From Acuticoccus yangtzensis (GTDB lineage: Bacteria; Pseudomonadota; Alphaproteobacteria; Rhizobiales; Amorphaceae), in contig NZ_MJUX01000001.1 of assembly GCF_001927245.1 (NCBI RefSeq), forward strand, positions 248,001-312,000: a DNA stretch of 64,000 bases, given 5' to 3'. The position numbers were made by a program, and so were the translations under genes. This document shows, one piece after another, positions 55,787-64,000 of this stretch (positions are counted from its first letter, which is position 1; the number at the start of each line of letters is the position of its first letter). The notes beneath the pieces are model-generated. The model did not search any database and was not told the DNA's origin. It worked only from the letters and a program-made list of their open reading frames with translations.

Positions 55787-56842
55787 ATGGACCACACCGG
55801 CCCGATCATCTTCGACGGTCACAACGACGTTCTCGCCCGCCTCGCCGCCGCCGGACGCTCCAGCGCCGCCGAGACCTTCGCCTCAGGCCCCGGCCATATC
55901 GACCTCGCCCGCTCGCGCATCGGCGGCTTCGGCGGCGGCTTCTTCGCCGTCTGGGTCGCCTCGCCGGGCGGCGGCACGATCGACTTCGACGCGATGTCCC
56001 GCCCGCGCTACAGCGTGCCGCTGCCGCCCCCCGTGCCGCAGCCGGACGCGCTGGAGGCGACGATGCGCCAGGTCTCCATCCTCACCGCTCTGCAGGAGGC
56101 CGGCGCGGTCCGGATCTGCCGCACCGCCGCCGCCATCGAGGAGACGCTGGGGACGGACCAGCTCGCCGCCGTCTTCCACATCGAGGGTGCGGAGGCGATC
56201 GACCGCGACCTCACCGTTCTCGACGTGCTCTACGAGGCGGGGCTGCGCTCGCTGGGCCCCGTGTGGAGCCGGCCGAACCGCTTCGGCCACGGCGTCCCCT
56301 TCCGCTTCCCCTCCTCGCCCGACACCGGCCCCGGCCTCACCGAAGACGGCCTGCGCCTCGTCGACCGCTGCCTTGCGCTCGGCATCATGGTCGACGTCTC
56401 CCACCTCACCGAGGCGGGCTTCTGGGACATCGCCAAGCGCACCACGAAGCCGATCGTCGCCACCCACTCCAACGCCCATGTGCTGACGGCGGCGGCACGC
56501 AACCTGACCGACAAGCAGCTCGCCGCGATCGCCGAGACGGGCGGTGTGGTGGGCCTCAACTTCGCCTCCGCCTTCCTGCGCGAGGACGGCAAGATGGACG
56601 GCGACGTGCCGCTGCCGGTGATGCTGCGCCACATCGACCATCTCTTGGGGATCCTGGGGGAAGACGGCGTGGCGCTCGGCTCGGACTATGACGGCGCGCT
56701 GGTCCCGCGCGAGGTGGACGGGGTGCAGCGCCTCCCCGCCTTGCGCAAGGCGATGCGGGCGGCCGGCTACGACGAGCCGCTGATCGCCAAGCTGTGCCAC
56801 CGCAATTGGGTGAACCTGCTGCGCCGCACATGGGGTGAGTAG
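55787..56842 (+). CDS. Membrane dipeptidase family (M19) protein
   Basis: A zinc dipeptidase-like enzyme of 351 residues. The metal ligands are in FDGHNDVL (HxD), [11 protein letters not shown] (Glu), [10 protein letters not shown] and the final SDYDGALVP. It has a signature [13 protein letters not shown] and is like microbial renal dipeptidases. No signal peptide is seen at ATG 55787, so a cytosolic location is likely. The physiological substrate, probably a dipeptide or related amide, is unknown. Confidence 0.92.
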   Translation: MDHTGPIIFDGHNDVLARLAAAGRSSAAETFASGPGHIDLARSRIGGFGGGFFAVWVASPGGGTIDFDAMSRPRYSVPLPPPVPQPDALEATMRQVSILTALQEAGAVRICRTAAAIEETLGTDQLAAVFHIEGAEAIDRDLTVLDVLYEAGLRSLGPVWSRPNRFGHGVPFRFPSSPDTGPGLTEDGLRLVDRCLALGIMVDVSHLTEAGFWDIAKRTTKPIVATHSNAHVLTAAARNLTDKQLAAIAETGGVVGLNFASAFLREDGKMDGDVPLPVMLRHIDHLLGILGEDGVALGSDYDGALVPREVDGVQRLPALRKAMRAAGYDEPLIAKLCHRNWVNLLRRTWGE

Positions 56843-56876
56843 GCGCGAGGGAATCTAAGACCCTGCAATATAAAGC

Positions 56877-56908
56877 AGAACGGCGTTTCGCACGCGAAAC
56901 GCCGTTCT
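56877..56908. terminator. Stable hairpin between convergent genes
   Basis: AGAACGGCGTTTCGC is followed two bases later by its exact inverse complement GCGAAACGCCGTTCT. Lies between the M19 dipeptidase gene and the convergent lipoprotein gene. There is no strong T-run on either side, so it may be a terminator or a transcript-stabilising hairpin. Confidence 0.7.
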
Positions 56909-56936
56909 CAAAGAGCCTCGTCCGGGGTGCGGCCGA

Positions 56937-57524
56937 TCAGATGGCGGCCAGTGTCCAGGTGACGATGTCGAGCGCGGCCTGCTGGGCGGCGGCGTTCATG
57001 CCCTCGGCGGCGGTCTCCACCGCGTCGGAGCCGATCGGCACCACCGTCTCGAACACCTCGGTGCGCAGGACGCGCCCGTTGGAATCATTAAGGAGCTTCA
57101 CCGCCACGACGACGCGGGCCCGGTTGCCCGCGAAGGTCTCGACCTGAAAGGCGCGGATCTCGCTCACCACCTGGTAGTTGATGAGGAGGCTCTGGCCCGG
57201 CAGGCCGACCGCGTGGACGCGGCCGGTGTTCTCGAACGTGTCGAGAAGCATGCGCTGGAAGACCTTCGGCGCGTCGTCCTGAAGGGCGACGTTGGGATAG
57301 TAGGAGACCGTCATCGCGGTGGGCTTCACCGCGATCTTGGAGCTTGCCAGCGACTGCAAGGCGCGCGGCTCCGGCACCAGGATCTGGGCCGAGGTGCCGC
57401 TCGACACCGGCGGGGTGTCGAGCGCCGTCAGCTCGTAAATCGCCTCGATCTTGTTCCCGCCCCCGGCACAGCCGGCGAGAGCTGCCGCTACGATCAGCGA
57501 CACTATAAGGACAATTTTACTCAT
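56937..57524 (-). CDS. ABC-type transport auxiliary lipoprotein (PqiC/DUF330-like)
   Basis: A 195-residue outer-envelope lipoprotein. Its signal peptide ends in the lipobox AALAGC (Cys19). The body has ILVPEPRALQSL, MTVSYYPNVALQDDAPKVFQRMLLDTFENTG and IRAFQVETFAGNRARVVVAVKLL, matching the PqiC/YmbA-type family that pairs with MCE proteins. It would link the MCE needle to the outer membrane (inferred). ATG 57524 overlaps the MCE gene stop by four bases (ATGA), so it is the last gene of the Mla-like operon. Confidence 0.88.
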   Translation of the reverse strand: MSKIVLIVSLIVAAALAGCAGGGNKIEAIYELTALDTPPVSSGTSAQILVPEPRALQSLASSKIAVKPTAMTVSYYPNVALQDDAPKVFQRMLLDTFENTGRVHAVGLPGQSLLINYQVVSEIRAFQVETFAGNRARVVVAVKLLNDSNGRVLRTEVFETVVPIGSDAVETAAEGMNAAAQQAALDIVTWTLAAI

Positions 57525-60500
57525 CGGCGTTGCGGCGAATACCGCGGAGCGTCATCGCCACCGAAGATCACGCGGCTGGGGTCACGGTCAAAACTCGACA
57601 CGGCACTCTCGATGGCTTGCAAAGTACTCCTCCCTTGATTGAGGAGGGCCCGCAGATCGTCAAGACCACCCTGGCTGAACCGGGAAAGGCCGCCGGCGAT
57701 TTGGTCGGCCCGTGGCGCAAATGCAGCAGCCACGTCGCGGATGGAGGCGGTCGCCCCGTTCACCCCGGCGAAGACGCGCTCCACCTCGGTGCCGAGCAGG
57801 ACGTTGGCCCGGTTGATCAGCCCGCCGAGCTGGCTCGAAGCCCCTTCCACGTTGGCGGCGATCCGGTCGAGACGGGCCATCAGGTCCTTCACGAAGCCGT
57901 CCTCGCCGTCGGTCCCGCTGAGACCTGAGAAGAGGTCCTTCAGCCCGGCGACCGCGTCGTCGATCGCGGTGCCGATCTCACCGGCGCGCGCCCCGACCGT
58001 CGTCGCCACGACCCGCGCATTGGCGAGGATCGCGTTGATCGCGTCGGTGTCGATGGAGCTCACCGTGTCGGCCACGCCGCTCGCCGCACGCGACACGTTG
58101 GCGACGATGCCGTCGATGGACGGACCGGCATCGCGAAGTTGGCCGGCGAAGCTCGACACGGAGTCGATGGCGTTGCCGATCTCGGCAGAGCGGGCGGACA
58201 CTGCCGCCGCGACCTGGTCGATCCGCTGCGTCGCCGCGCCCACCGTGCCGACGATGCTGTCGATCGTTTCGCGCTGGTCGGACAGGGTGATGGTGAAGTC
58301 ACGCACGTTGCCGACGATGGCGCGCACCGCGACCGGGTCGACCGCCGACATCGCCTCGGTGAAGGAGTCGATGGCCGGGTCGATCTGGCGGCGCAGCGAC
58401 GGCAGCGTGGCGGTGAAGGTGCGCACGTCCGCCACCGCACCGTTCGCGTTGTCCAGCATGGCGGTGACGGTGTCCATCTCGCCCGTCAGGCGGGTGGTGA
58501 TCGTCTCCACATTGGTGGCCGAACGGTCGGCGGAGGCGAGGATCGTCTCCACCCGCGGCGCATTGGCCGCCAGCGTCTCGGACAGCGTGCGCACATTGGC
58601 GACGACGCCCTCGATGGCGGCCGGGTCGATCGCCGACAGCACCGCCGAAATGTTGTCGATGCCGGGCTCCAGCGAGGTGGCGAGTTCCGGCAGGCGCGCT
58701 GCGAACAGGCGCACGTCGGCGATGGAGGCGGTGGCGTTGTCGATCGCGCCGCTGATCTCGGGCATGCGCGCCGAGAGGCTGGTGGCGATCGCCTCGGCCT
58801 CGGCCATGGTGCCGCGGGTGGAGGCGATGATCGCCTCGATCGCCGGGGTCTGCGCGCTCACCGTGTCGGCGAGACCGCGCACGCTGCCCATGATGGCCTC
58901 GACGGCCGCCGGGTCGATGGCCGACAGCGCGTCCGACAGGTTGGTGACGCCCGGTTCCAGCGCGGCGACGATCTGAGGCGCACGGTCGGCGGCCTCGCGC
59001 ACGCTGGCGACGGCCGCAGCGGCGTTGTCGATCGCCGCGTTGATGGCCTCGCGCCGGCTGGCGATACCCTCCACCGTCACGCGCAGGTCCGCGGCGATGG
59101 AGCTTGCCTCCACCATCACGCCCTCGACACGGTTGATGATCCGCTCGACGGCCGGTCCCTGCCCGGCCAGCGTTTCGCTGAGGCTGGCCGCGTTCTCCAT
59201 GATCGCCTCGATGGCGGCCGGGTCGACGGCCGACAGGGCGGCGGAGACGTTGGTGATGCCGGGCTCCAGCGCGGCGACGAGCTCGGGGAGACGGTCGGCG
59301 GCGCTGCGGGCGCTGGCGACGGTCGCCGCCGCATCGTCGATCGCGCTGCCGATGGCGGGCATGCGCTGGGCGATCGCCGAGGCGATGGCCTCCGCGCGCT
59401 CCGTCGTGCCGCGGGTGGACGCGATGATGTCGGTGATCGCGGGGCCCTGACCGGCGATGGTGGCGGTGAAGCCCTCCACGTTGGCGACCACGGCGTTGAT
59501 GCGCTCGGCATCGACCGCGCGCACGGTGGCGGCGGCGTCGTTCAGCAGCGTCTCGGCGGATGCGACGATGGCCGGAGCGCGGGCCGACGCCTCGCTGAGG
59601 TTGGTGACCAGCGTGGACGCCTGGTCGAGCGTCGTGCCGATCGCTTCGGAGCGGCCGGAGAGTATCTCGGTCACGCTGGCGATGCCGCTGGCGGCCTCCG
59701 TCGCCGAGGAAACGAGGCTCGCCACGTTCTGCGACTGGCCGGCGAGCGTCTGCGTGACGGTCTCCACGTTGTCGACGATGCCGGTGACGCGCTCGGGCGG
59801 AACGGCGGCGATCGCTTCGCCGAGGCCCTGGATGGCGGGGGCGGCGGCAGCGACCGCGGCCCGCGCGTCGGCGATCAGCGCGCTGGCATTCTCGATCGCC
59901 TCGTTCACCTGCTCGCGGCGCTGGGCGATGGTCTCGGAGATCGACGCGACGTCCGTGGAGATGCGCGTCGCGTTGTCGATGAAGACGCCGATGTCGGCGG
60001 ACTTCTCGGCCACCACGGCGCTCGCGGTGCGGACATTGCCGAGGATGGCGTTGACCGCCTCCGCGTCGATCGCCTGGGCGACGTCGTTCACGGACTGGAT
60101 CGCACCTTTCAGCGTGTCGGCCGCGTCCTGCACGCGCGTGACGACACCGTTCACGTTGGTGACGATGTCGGTGACCTGATTGCCGATGCCGGGAAGCTCA
60201 CCCGAGAAGGTGTCGACGTTGGCGAGGATGTTGCTGACGCGTGCGGGGTCGATCGCGCCGATGATGCCGTTGGCACTTTCCACCACGCCGGCGATCTGCG
60301 GCGCTGCGGTGCCAATGGCGCTGGCGGCGGCGGAGAAGTCGGCGACCATGGCCGGGATCTGCGGCGAGGCCTGGGCGAAATTGTCGGTGATGGTGCGCAC
60401 GTTGGCGACCACGTCCGACACGTTGCCCTGGTTGGAGGAGACGAGGTCGTTGACCGAGCCGAGGGTGGAATCCAGCCGCCCGAGCACGCTCTGCAGCGTG

Positions 60501-60943
60501 TCGATAACGTTGGTGAAGGCGCTGGTGGCCGCCTCGATGGTCGGAACCTTGTCCTCCTCCTCCGCCTGCTGGAAGATCGACACGGCGCTGCCGCTACCGC
60601 CGACGAGGGAGACATAGGAGACGCCGGTGAGGCCCTGCGAGGCGAGCTGGGCCTGGGTGTCGGTCTTGATCGGCGCGGTGGGGTTCACGCGGGTGATGGC
60701 GATGACGTTGTCGCCGCCTTCGGGCGGGAACTCCAGCGACGTCACCTCGCCGACGCGGATGCCGTTGAAGTAGACGCCGGCGCCGGTGGACAATCCCGTG
60801 ACCGCCTCGGGGAAGATGATGCGCAAGACCGCCGTCGCCCCGGATCCGGAGGCTTTGTAGAGCCACCAGAGCGAACCGAAGGCCCCTGCGAGCACGACGA
60901 GCACGAAGATGCCGATCGCAACGTAGTTGGCACGGGTTTCCAT
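57521..60943 (-). CDS. Giant MCE-family (MlaD-like) protein with about nine helical repeats
   Basis: An 1,140-residue protein that starts METRANYVAIGIFVLVVLAGAFG, a membrane anchor, followed by one MCE domain (about 40-125: VTGLSTGAGVYFNGIRVGEVTSLEF, then SQGLTGVSYVSLVGG). From about 160 to 1050 the sequence is alpha-helical, low in Cys/Trp, and composed of repeats with a recurring anchor such as AIDPAAVEAIMGSV or AVDAERINAVVANV. Nine such anchors occur; in the middle they are 96 residues apart (103 in one case). MlaD proteins are usually below 200 residues and alphaproteobacterial MCE proteins about 300-500. It probably makes a long helical needle reaching across the periplasm. First of its kind in the window, encoded behind the ATPase and permease. 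Confidence 0.93.
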   Translation of the reverse strand: METRANYVAIGIFVLVVLAGAFGSLWWLYKASGSGATAVLRIIFPEAVTGLSTGAGVYFNGIRVGEVTSLEFPPEGGDNVIAITRVNPTAPIKTDTQAQLASQGLTGVSYVSLVGGSGSAVSIFQQAEEEDKVPTIEAATSAFTNVIDTLQSVLGRLDSTLGSVNDLVSSNQGNVSDVVANVRTITDNFAQASPQIPAMVADFSAAASAIGTAAPQIAGVVESANGIIGAIDPARVSNILANVDTFSGELPGIGNQVTDIVTNVNGVVTRVQDAADTLKGAIQSVNDVAQAIDAEAVNAILGNVRTASAVVAEKSADIGVFIDNATRISTDVASISETIAQRREQVNEAIENASALIADARAAVAAAAPAIQGLGEAIAAVPPERVTGIVDNVETVTQTLAGQSQNVASLVSSATEAASGIASVTEILSGRSEAIGTTLDQASTLVTNLSEASARAPAIVASAETLLNDAAATVRAVDAERINAVVANVEGFTATIAGQGPAITDIIASTRGTTERAEAIASAIAQRMPAIGSAIDDAAATVASARSAADRLPELVAALEPGITNVSAALSAVDPAAIEAIMENAASLSETLAGQGPAVERIINRVEGVMVEASSIAADLRVTVEGIASRREAINAAIDNAAAAVASVREAADRAPQIVAALEPGVTNLSDALSAIDPAAVEAIMGSVRGLADTVSAQTPAIEAIIASTRGTMAEAEAIATSLSARMPEISGAIDNATASIADVRLFAARLPELATSLEPGIDNISAVLSAIDPAAIEGVVANVRTLSETLAANAPRVETILASADRSATNVETITTRLTGEMDTVTAMLDNANGAVADVRTFTATLPSLRRQIDPAIDSFTEAMSAVDPVAVRAIVGNVRDFTITLSDQRETIDSIVGTVGAATQRIDQVAAAVSARSAEIGNAIDSVSSFAGQLRDAGPSIDGIVANVSRAASGVADTVSSIDTDAINAILANARVVATTVGARAGEIGTAIDDAVAGLKDLFSGLSGTDGEDGFVKDLMARLDRIAANVEGASSQLGGLINRANVLLGTEVERVFAGVNGATASIRDVAAAFAPRADQIAGGLSRFSQGGLDDLRALLNQGRSTLQAIESAVSSFDRDPSRVIFGGDDAPRYSPQRR

Positions 60944-60992
60944 CAGAAGGCCCACCTTAATGCGCGGCGGCCAGCCGCGAGAGACTTGAACA

Positions 60993-61901
60993 TTATTGGA
61001 CGCCCGCGAAGCGGCCGCCGCGCACGCCGCGGAAGTATTCCTGGACCCACGGGTGGTCGTAGTCGACGAGGTCCTGCACGGGGCCGTTGACGATGACGCG
61101 CCGGTCGGCGAGCACCGCCACGCGGTCGCACACGTTCCACAGCGAATCGAGGTCGTGGGTGACCATGTAGACCGTGAGGCCGAGGGTATCGCGCAGTCGG
61201 GCGATGAGATCGTCGAAGTTCGCCGCGCCGATCGGATCGAGACCGGAGGTCGGCTCGTCGACGAAGAGAAGGTCCGGGTCGAGCGCCAGCGCACGGGCGA
61301 GACCGGCGCGCTTGATCATGCCGCCGGACAGCTCGGACGGAAGCTTGTCGGCGGCCTCGCGCGCCAGGCCCACCATGTCGATCTTCATGAGGGCGAGCTC
61401 GTCCATGAGCTTCTTCGACATGGTGCCGCCCTGCTCCTTCATGGGCACCTGGATGTTCTCCTTCACCGTGAGGGAGGAGAACAGCGCGCCCATCTGGAAC
61501 AGCACGCCGTAGCGCCGGTTGAGGCGGGAGCGCTGCGGAGCGGTGAGGTCGTCGACGTCCTTGTCGAACAGGCGGATGGTGCCGGAATATTTCGGCACCA
61601 GCTCCAGGATGGTGCGCATCAGCACCGACTTACCTTGTCCCGACCCGCCGACGAATCCCAGGATCTCGCCCCGCCGCACGTCGAGGTTGAGGTTCTTGAA
61701 CACCGAGAAGGAGCCGAAGCGCACCTCGAGATCACGCACCTCGATGATGTGCTCGTCGCTCGGCTCCACGAGGCGCCGCCGTTCGCCGCCGTTCGTCCCG
61801 CCTTCGGCGACGATGCCGTGGTGGGCCGGCACCGGGTGGACGGTCATCTTCCCGTCCGGTCCGGTCTCCTCCATCGGTGCTGTGTCGTCTTCGTCGCTCA
61901 C
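60993..61901 (-). CDS. MlaF-like ABC transporter ATP-binding protein
   Basis: Drives the MCE lipid transporter. The 302 residues have Walker A (GFVGGSGQGKSVLM), the ABC signature (LPSELSGGMIKRAGLARAL), Walker B (DLLFVDEPTSGLDP) and the switch His (MVTHDLDSLW). The first 60 residues are unconserved. The GTG at 61901 shares one base with the permease stop (TAGTG). An ATG at 61872-61874 is possible. The SGGM variant is typical for MlaF-like proteins. Confidence 0.95.
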   Translation of the reverse strand: MSDEDDTAPMEETGPDGKMTVHPVPAHHGIVAEGGTNGGERRRLVEPSDEHIIEVRDLEVRFGSFSVFKNLNLDVRRGEILGFVGGSGQGKSVLMRTILELVPKYSGTIRLFDKDVDDLTAPQRSRLNRRYGVLFQMGALFSSLTVKENIQVPMKEQGGTMSKKLMDELALMKIDMVGLAREAADKLPSELSGGMIKRAGLARALALDPDLLFVDEPTSGLDPIGAANFDDLIARLRDTLGLTVYMVTHDLDSLWNVCDRVAVLADRRVIVNGPVQDLVDYDHPWVQEYFRGVRGGRFAGVQ

Positions 61902-63067
61902 TAGATACCCACTGCCGCAAAGAAGATCGCAAAGAGACCGTCGACCACGATGACGAGGAAGATCGCCTTGACGACGGACGAGGTGGTCTGCCGGCCGAGC
62001 GACTCGGACGACCCGCCGACCTTCATGCCTTCCGAACAGCCGACGAGGCCGATGATGAGGGCCATGAAGGGCGCCTTGGCGATGCCGATCCAGAACTCGA
62101 GCGGCGTCACCACCTCGTTCAGCCGGTTGAGGAAGACGTCCGGCGAGATGCCGAGCGACGACCACGAAATCAGCATCGCGCCGACGATGGCGGCGATGTC
62201 CGACAGGAAGGCGAGGATGGGCATCGCCAGCATCAGCGCCATGAGGCGCGGCACGACGAGGACCTCGACGGGGTCGAGGCCGAGGGTGGTGAGGGCGTCC
62301 ACCTCCTCGCGCATCCTCATGGCGCCGATTTCGGCGGTGAAGGCCGAGCCGGAGCGGCCGGCGACGAGGATCGCCGCGAGCAGCACGCCGAGTTCGCGCA
62401 GGATGAGGATGCCCGACATGTCGACCACGAAGATCGTGGCGCCGAAGGAGGAGAGATAGAAGCCGCCCTGCTGCGCCACGATGAGGCCGACGAGGAAGCT
62501 CATCAGCATGACGATCGGCACCGCGCCGCGGCAGGAGCGGTCGAAGTTGGCGAGGACGGAGGTCAGGCGGAGGCGGCGGAAATGGGTGAACAGGGTGGCG
62601 AGCCGCCAGCCGAACACGCCGAGCATCGACAGAAGGGCGAGGAGGTCGTGGCCCACCTCCACCGTCGTCTTTCCGACGCTGTTGAAGGTGCGCACGATGG
62701 CGTAGGGCTGGCGCGGACGGTCGAGCATGCGCGGGATGTGCGCCTCGATCTCCTCCAGCAGGAATTCGACCCGCGGGCTGGCGTCGGTCAGCTCGACCCG
62801 GTGGCCGGTGAACTCGGCGCGGGCCCGCTCGCGGTGGATGATCCAGGCGCCGGCGGTGTCGGCCATGAAGACGCCGGAGAGGTCGAACACGATGTCCGCC
62901 GCCCCGGTACCGCGGCCGCCGAGCGCCTTGTCGAGCGCCGCGACGGCGCGCTCCGCCGCGTCGGCGGTGCTGACGGTCCAGCTCCCGGCGAAGGTGGCGG
63001 TGACTTTGTCGCCGTCCCGGTGGGTCTTCACCGTCGGCGTCGGGGATGGGGCGTGCGCGTCCATCAT
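61901..63067 (-). CDS. MlaE-like ABC transporter permease with N-terminal STAS-like domain
   Basis: A 388-residue permease for lipid transport. The first 115 residues form a STAS-like domain (VTATFAGSWTVSTADAAERAV, IVFDLSGVFMADTAGAWIIHR), which in other MlaE systems is the separate MlaB. The MlaE part (from about 130) has FDRSCRGAVPIVMLMSFLVGLIVAQQ, VLLAAILVAGRSGSAFTAEIGAMRMREEVDALTTLGLDP, and several membrane helices. It starts with a double ATG at 63067. First gene of the operon; the rest follow with overlaps or 49 bases. Confidence 0.95.
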   Translation of the reverse strand: MMDAHAPSPTPTVKTHRDGDKVTATFAGSWTVSTADAAERAVAALDKALGGRGTGAADIVFDLSGVFMADTAGAWIIHRERARAEFTGHRVELTDASPRVEFLLEEIEAHIPRMLDRPRQPYAIVRTFNSVGKTTVEVGHDLLALLSMLGVFGWRLATLFTHFRRLRLTSVLANFDRSCRGAVPIVMLMSFLVGLIVAQQGGFYLSSFGATIFVVDMSGILILRELGVLLAAILVAGRSGSAFTAEIGAMRMREEVDALTTLGLDPVEVLVVPRLMALMLAMPILAFLSDIAAIVGAMLISWSSLGISPDVFLNRLNEVVTPLEFWIGIAKAPFMALIIGLVGCSEGMKVGGSSESLGRQTTSSVVKAIFLVIVVDGLFAIFFAAVGI

Positions 63068-63226
63068 CTCGTCTTTTGCGTGGTCGCTTTAGGTGGTAGC
63101 TCCAACACGCGGTTTCGTCATCAGGCGAAGGGTCGCGCGGGGCCATATGGCACCCTGCGGGGTCCGTGTTGCATCATGTCGGCAACACGTGAAAAGTCCG
63201 CATCTATCGAGAAGGAAGCCGTGCTT

Positions 63227-64000
63227 ATGGAACTCGAACGGCCTTACCTGTTGTTTCTGGGCGACGTTCCGGACGCCCTGGCCGCCAAAACCAGCCTCGG
63301 CATCGTCGACTGGCGGCGCGATTGGTGCGTCGGCCAATGGCGGCTGCCTGGATGCAAGGCGGACGCGAAACTTCCCGAGATGAACGCGACCGACGCCGCC
63401 GCCCAGGGCGCCAAGACGATGGTGGTCGGCGTCGTCAATGCAGGCGGCGTGCTCCCGGACCATTGGGTGACGTCGATCATCGAGGCGCTGGAAGCCGGGC
63501 TCGACATCGCGTCGGGTCTCCACAAGCCGCTCGCCTCCGTTCCCGCGATCGCCGAAGCCGCCGCCAAGACCGGCCAGCGGCTGATCGACGTGCGCCTGTC
63601 CAAGCAGTCCTTCGACACCGGCAAGGGCACCAAGCGGCCCGGCAAGCGCCTGCTGACGGTGGGCACGGACTGTTCGGTCGGCAAGAAATATACGGCACTG
63701 GCGCTGGAAGCCGGCATGAACGCCAAGGGCTTCAACGCCACCTTCTGCGCCACGGGACAGACGGGCGTCTTCATCTCCGGCCGCGGCGTGGCGATCGACG
63801 CGGTGGTGGCCGACTTCATTTCCGGCGCCGCCGAATGGCTGACGCCGGCGACCGAGCCGGACGCCTGGCAGATCGTCGAGGGACAGGGCTCGCTCTTCCA
63901 CCCGTCCTTCGCGGGCGTGTCGCTCGGCCTCTTGCACGGCGCTCAGCCGGACGCCTTCGTGGTCTGTCACGAGCCGACGCGCACGACGATGCGCGGCGTG
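63227..64000 (+). CDS. DUF1611 family protein, DgcN-like (truncated by window end)
   Basis: 258 residues are visible before the right edge. It contains a P-loop-like GKRLLTVGTDCSVGKKYTALALEAGM, GASFCATGQTG-like ATFCATGQTGVFISGRGVAID, and EGQGSLFHPSFAGVSLGLLHG, the DUF1611 landmarks. Members named DgcN act as D-glutamate N-acetyltransferases in D-glutamate breakdown with DgcA; if so, a dgcA gene would be expected beyond the edge. ATG 63227 follows AAGGA by nine bases; GTG 63221 is an alternative. It is divergent from the Mla-like operon. Confidence 0.88.
   Translation, partial: MELERPYLLFLGDVPDALAAKTSLGIVDWRRDWCVGQWRLPGCKADAKLPEMNATDAAAQGAKTMVVGVVNAGGVLPDHWVTSIIEALEAGLDIASGLHKPLASVPAIAEAAAKTGQRLIDVRLSKQSFDTGKGTKRPGKRLLTVGTDCSVGKKYTALALEAGMNAKGFNATFCATGQTGVFISGRGVAIDAVVADFISGAAEWLTPATEPDAWQIVEGQGSLFHPSFAGVSLGLLHGAQPDAFVVCHEPTRTTMRGV

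Noticed and set aside
58139-61090. A 983-codon plus-strand frame opposite the MCE gene
   Set aside because: Antisense mirror of the helical repeats; no recognisable features.

Overview
This 64 kb window is chromosomal DNA from a very GC-rich alphaproteobacterium, most likely a member of the Rhizobiales/Hyphomicrobiales. Four things point there: a circularly permuted two-piece tmRNA whose tag reads ANDNYAEARLAA, a fused TrpE(G) anthranilate synthase, the hflK-hflC-DUF2065-degP order, and a single-domain SspB. Genus cannot be fixed from the sequence alone. Gene density is high. Most large reading frames opposite real genes are shadows caused by the GC content. There is no sign of a prophage, insertion sequence or CRISPR array.

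Layout. 1-5.5 kb (minus): thyA, folA, hflK, hflC, a DUF2065 protein and a truncated degP. 5.7-7.4 kb (plus): ssrA, sspB and mgsA; the tmRNA lies next to the adaptor that recognises its tag. 7.8-10 kb (minus): an ECF sigma/anti-sigma pair, a BzdR/BoxR-like HTH protein without its usual kinase domain, and a small orphan. 10.2-14.8 kb: the most unusual part, holding a SARP/BTAD-type activator, a 101-residue NHLP-type leader peptide ending in a Cys-Cys core, a divergent YcaO cyclodehydratase and a lipoprotein with M14-peptidase-like residues. This looks like a minimal azoline/thiazole peptide (RiPP) locus. 15-22 kb: trpE(G), sodC, a 1,134-residue RTX protein and tRNA-Val(CAC).

22-33 kb: a GST, a YdcF-like protein, an aldo/keto reductase and ClpP; YciB, an IsdG/HmuQ-like heme monooxygenase, an asparaginase, and a lactonase-like MBL protein that has lost most metal ligands; cydAB with a DUF2474 peptide behind a perfect 20-bp palindrome; prfB with its programmed +1 frameshift; and tRNA-Arg(CCG). 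33-43 kb: a secreted protein, a GMC oxidoreductase, pqqB-pqqC without pqqA/D/E, and a LuxR-type regulator, FIST protein and hybrid kinase that resemble the regulators of PQQ-dependent alcohol oxidation in pseudomonads. Two copies of a ~215-bp structured repeat lie at 35.7 and 43.2 kb.

43-64 kb: guaA, folP and folK (minus); yajC-secD-secF with a Mth938-like gene and a squalene/phytoene-synthase-like gene (plus); a DUF815 ATPase; an NlpD-like LytM protein, pcm and serS (minus); an M19 dipeptidase; an Mla/MCE lipid transport operon encoding permease, ATPase, a giant 1,140-residue MCE protein and a lipoprotein; and the start of a DUF1611/DgcN-like gene cut by the window edge.
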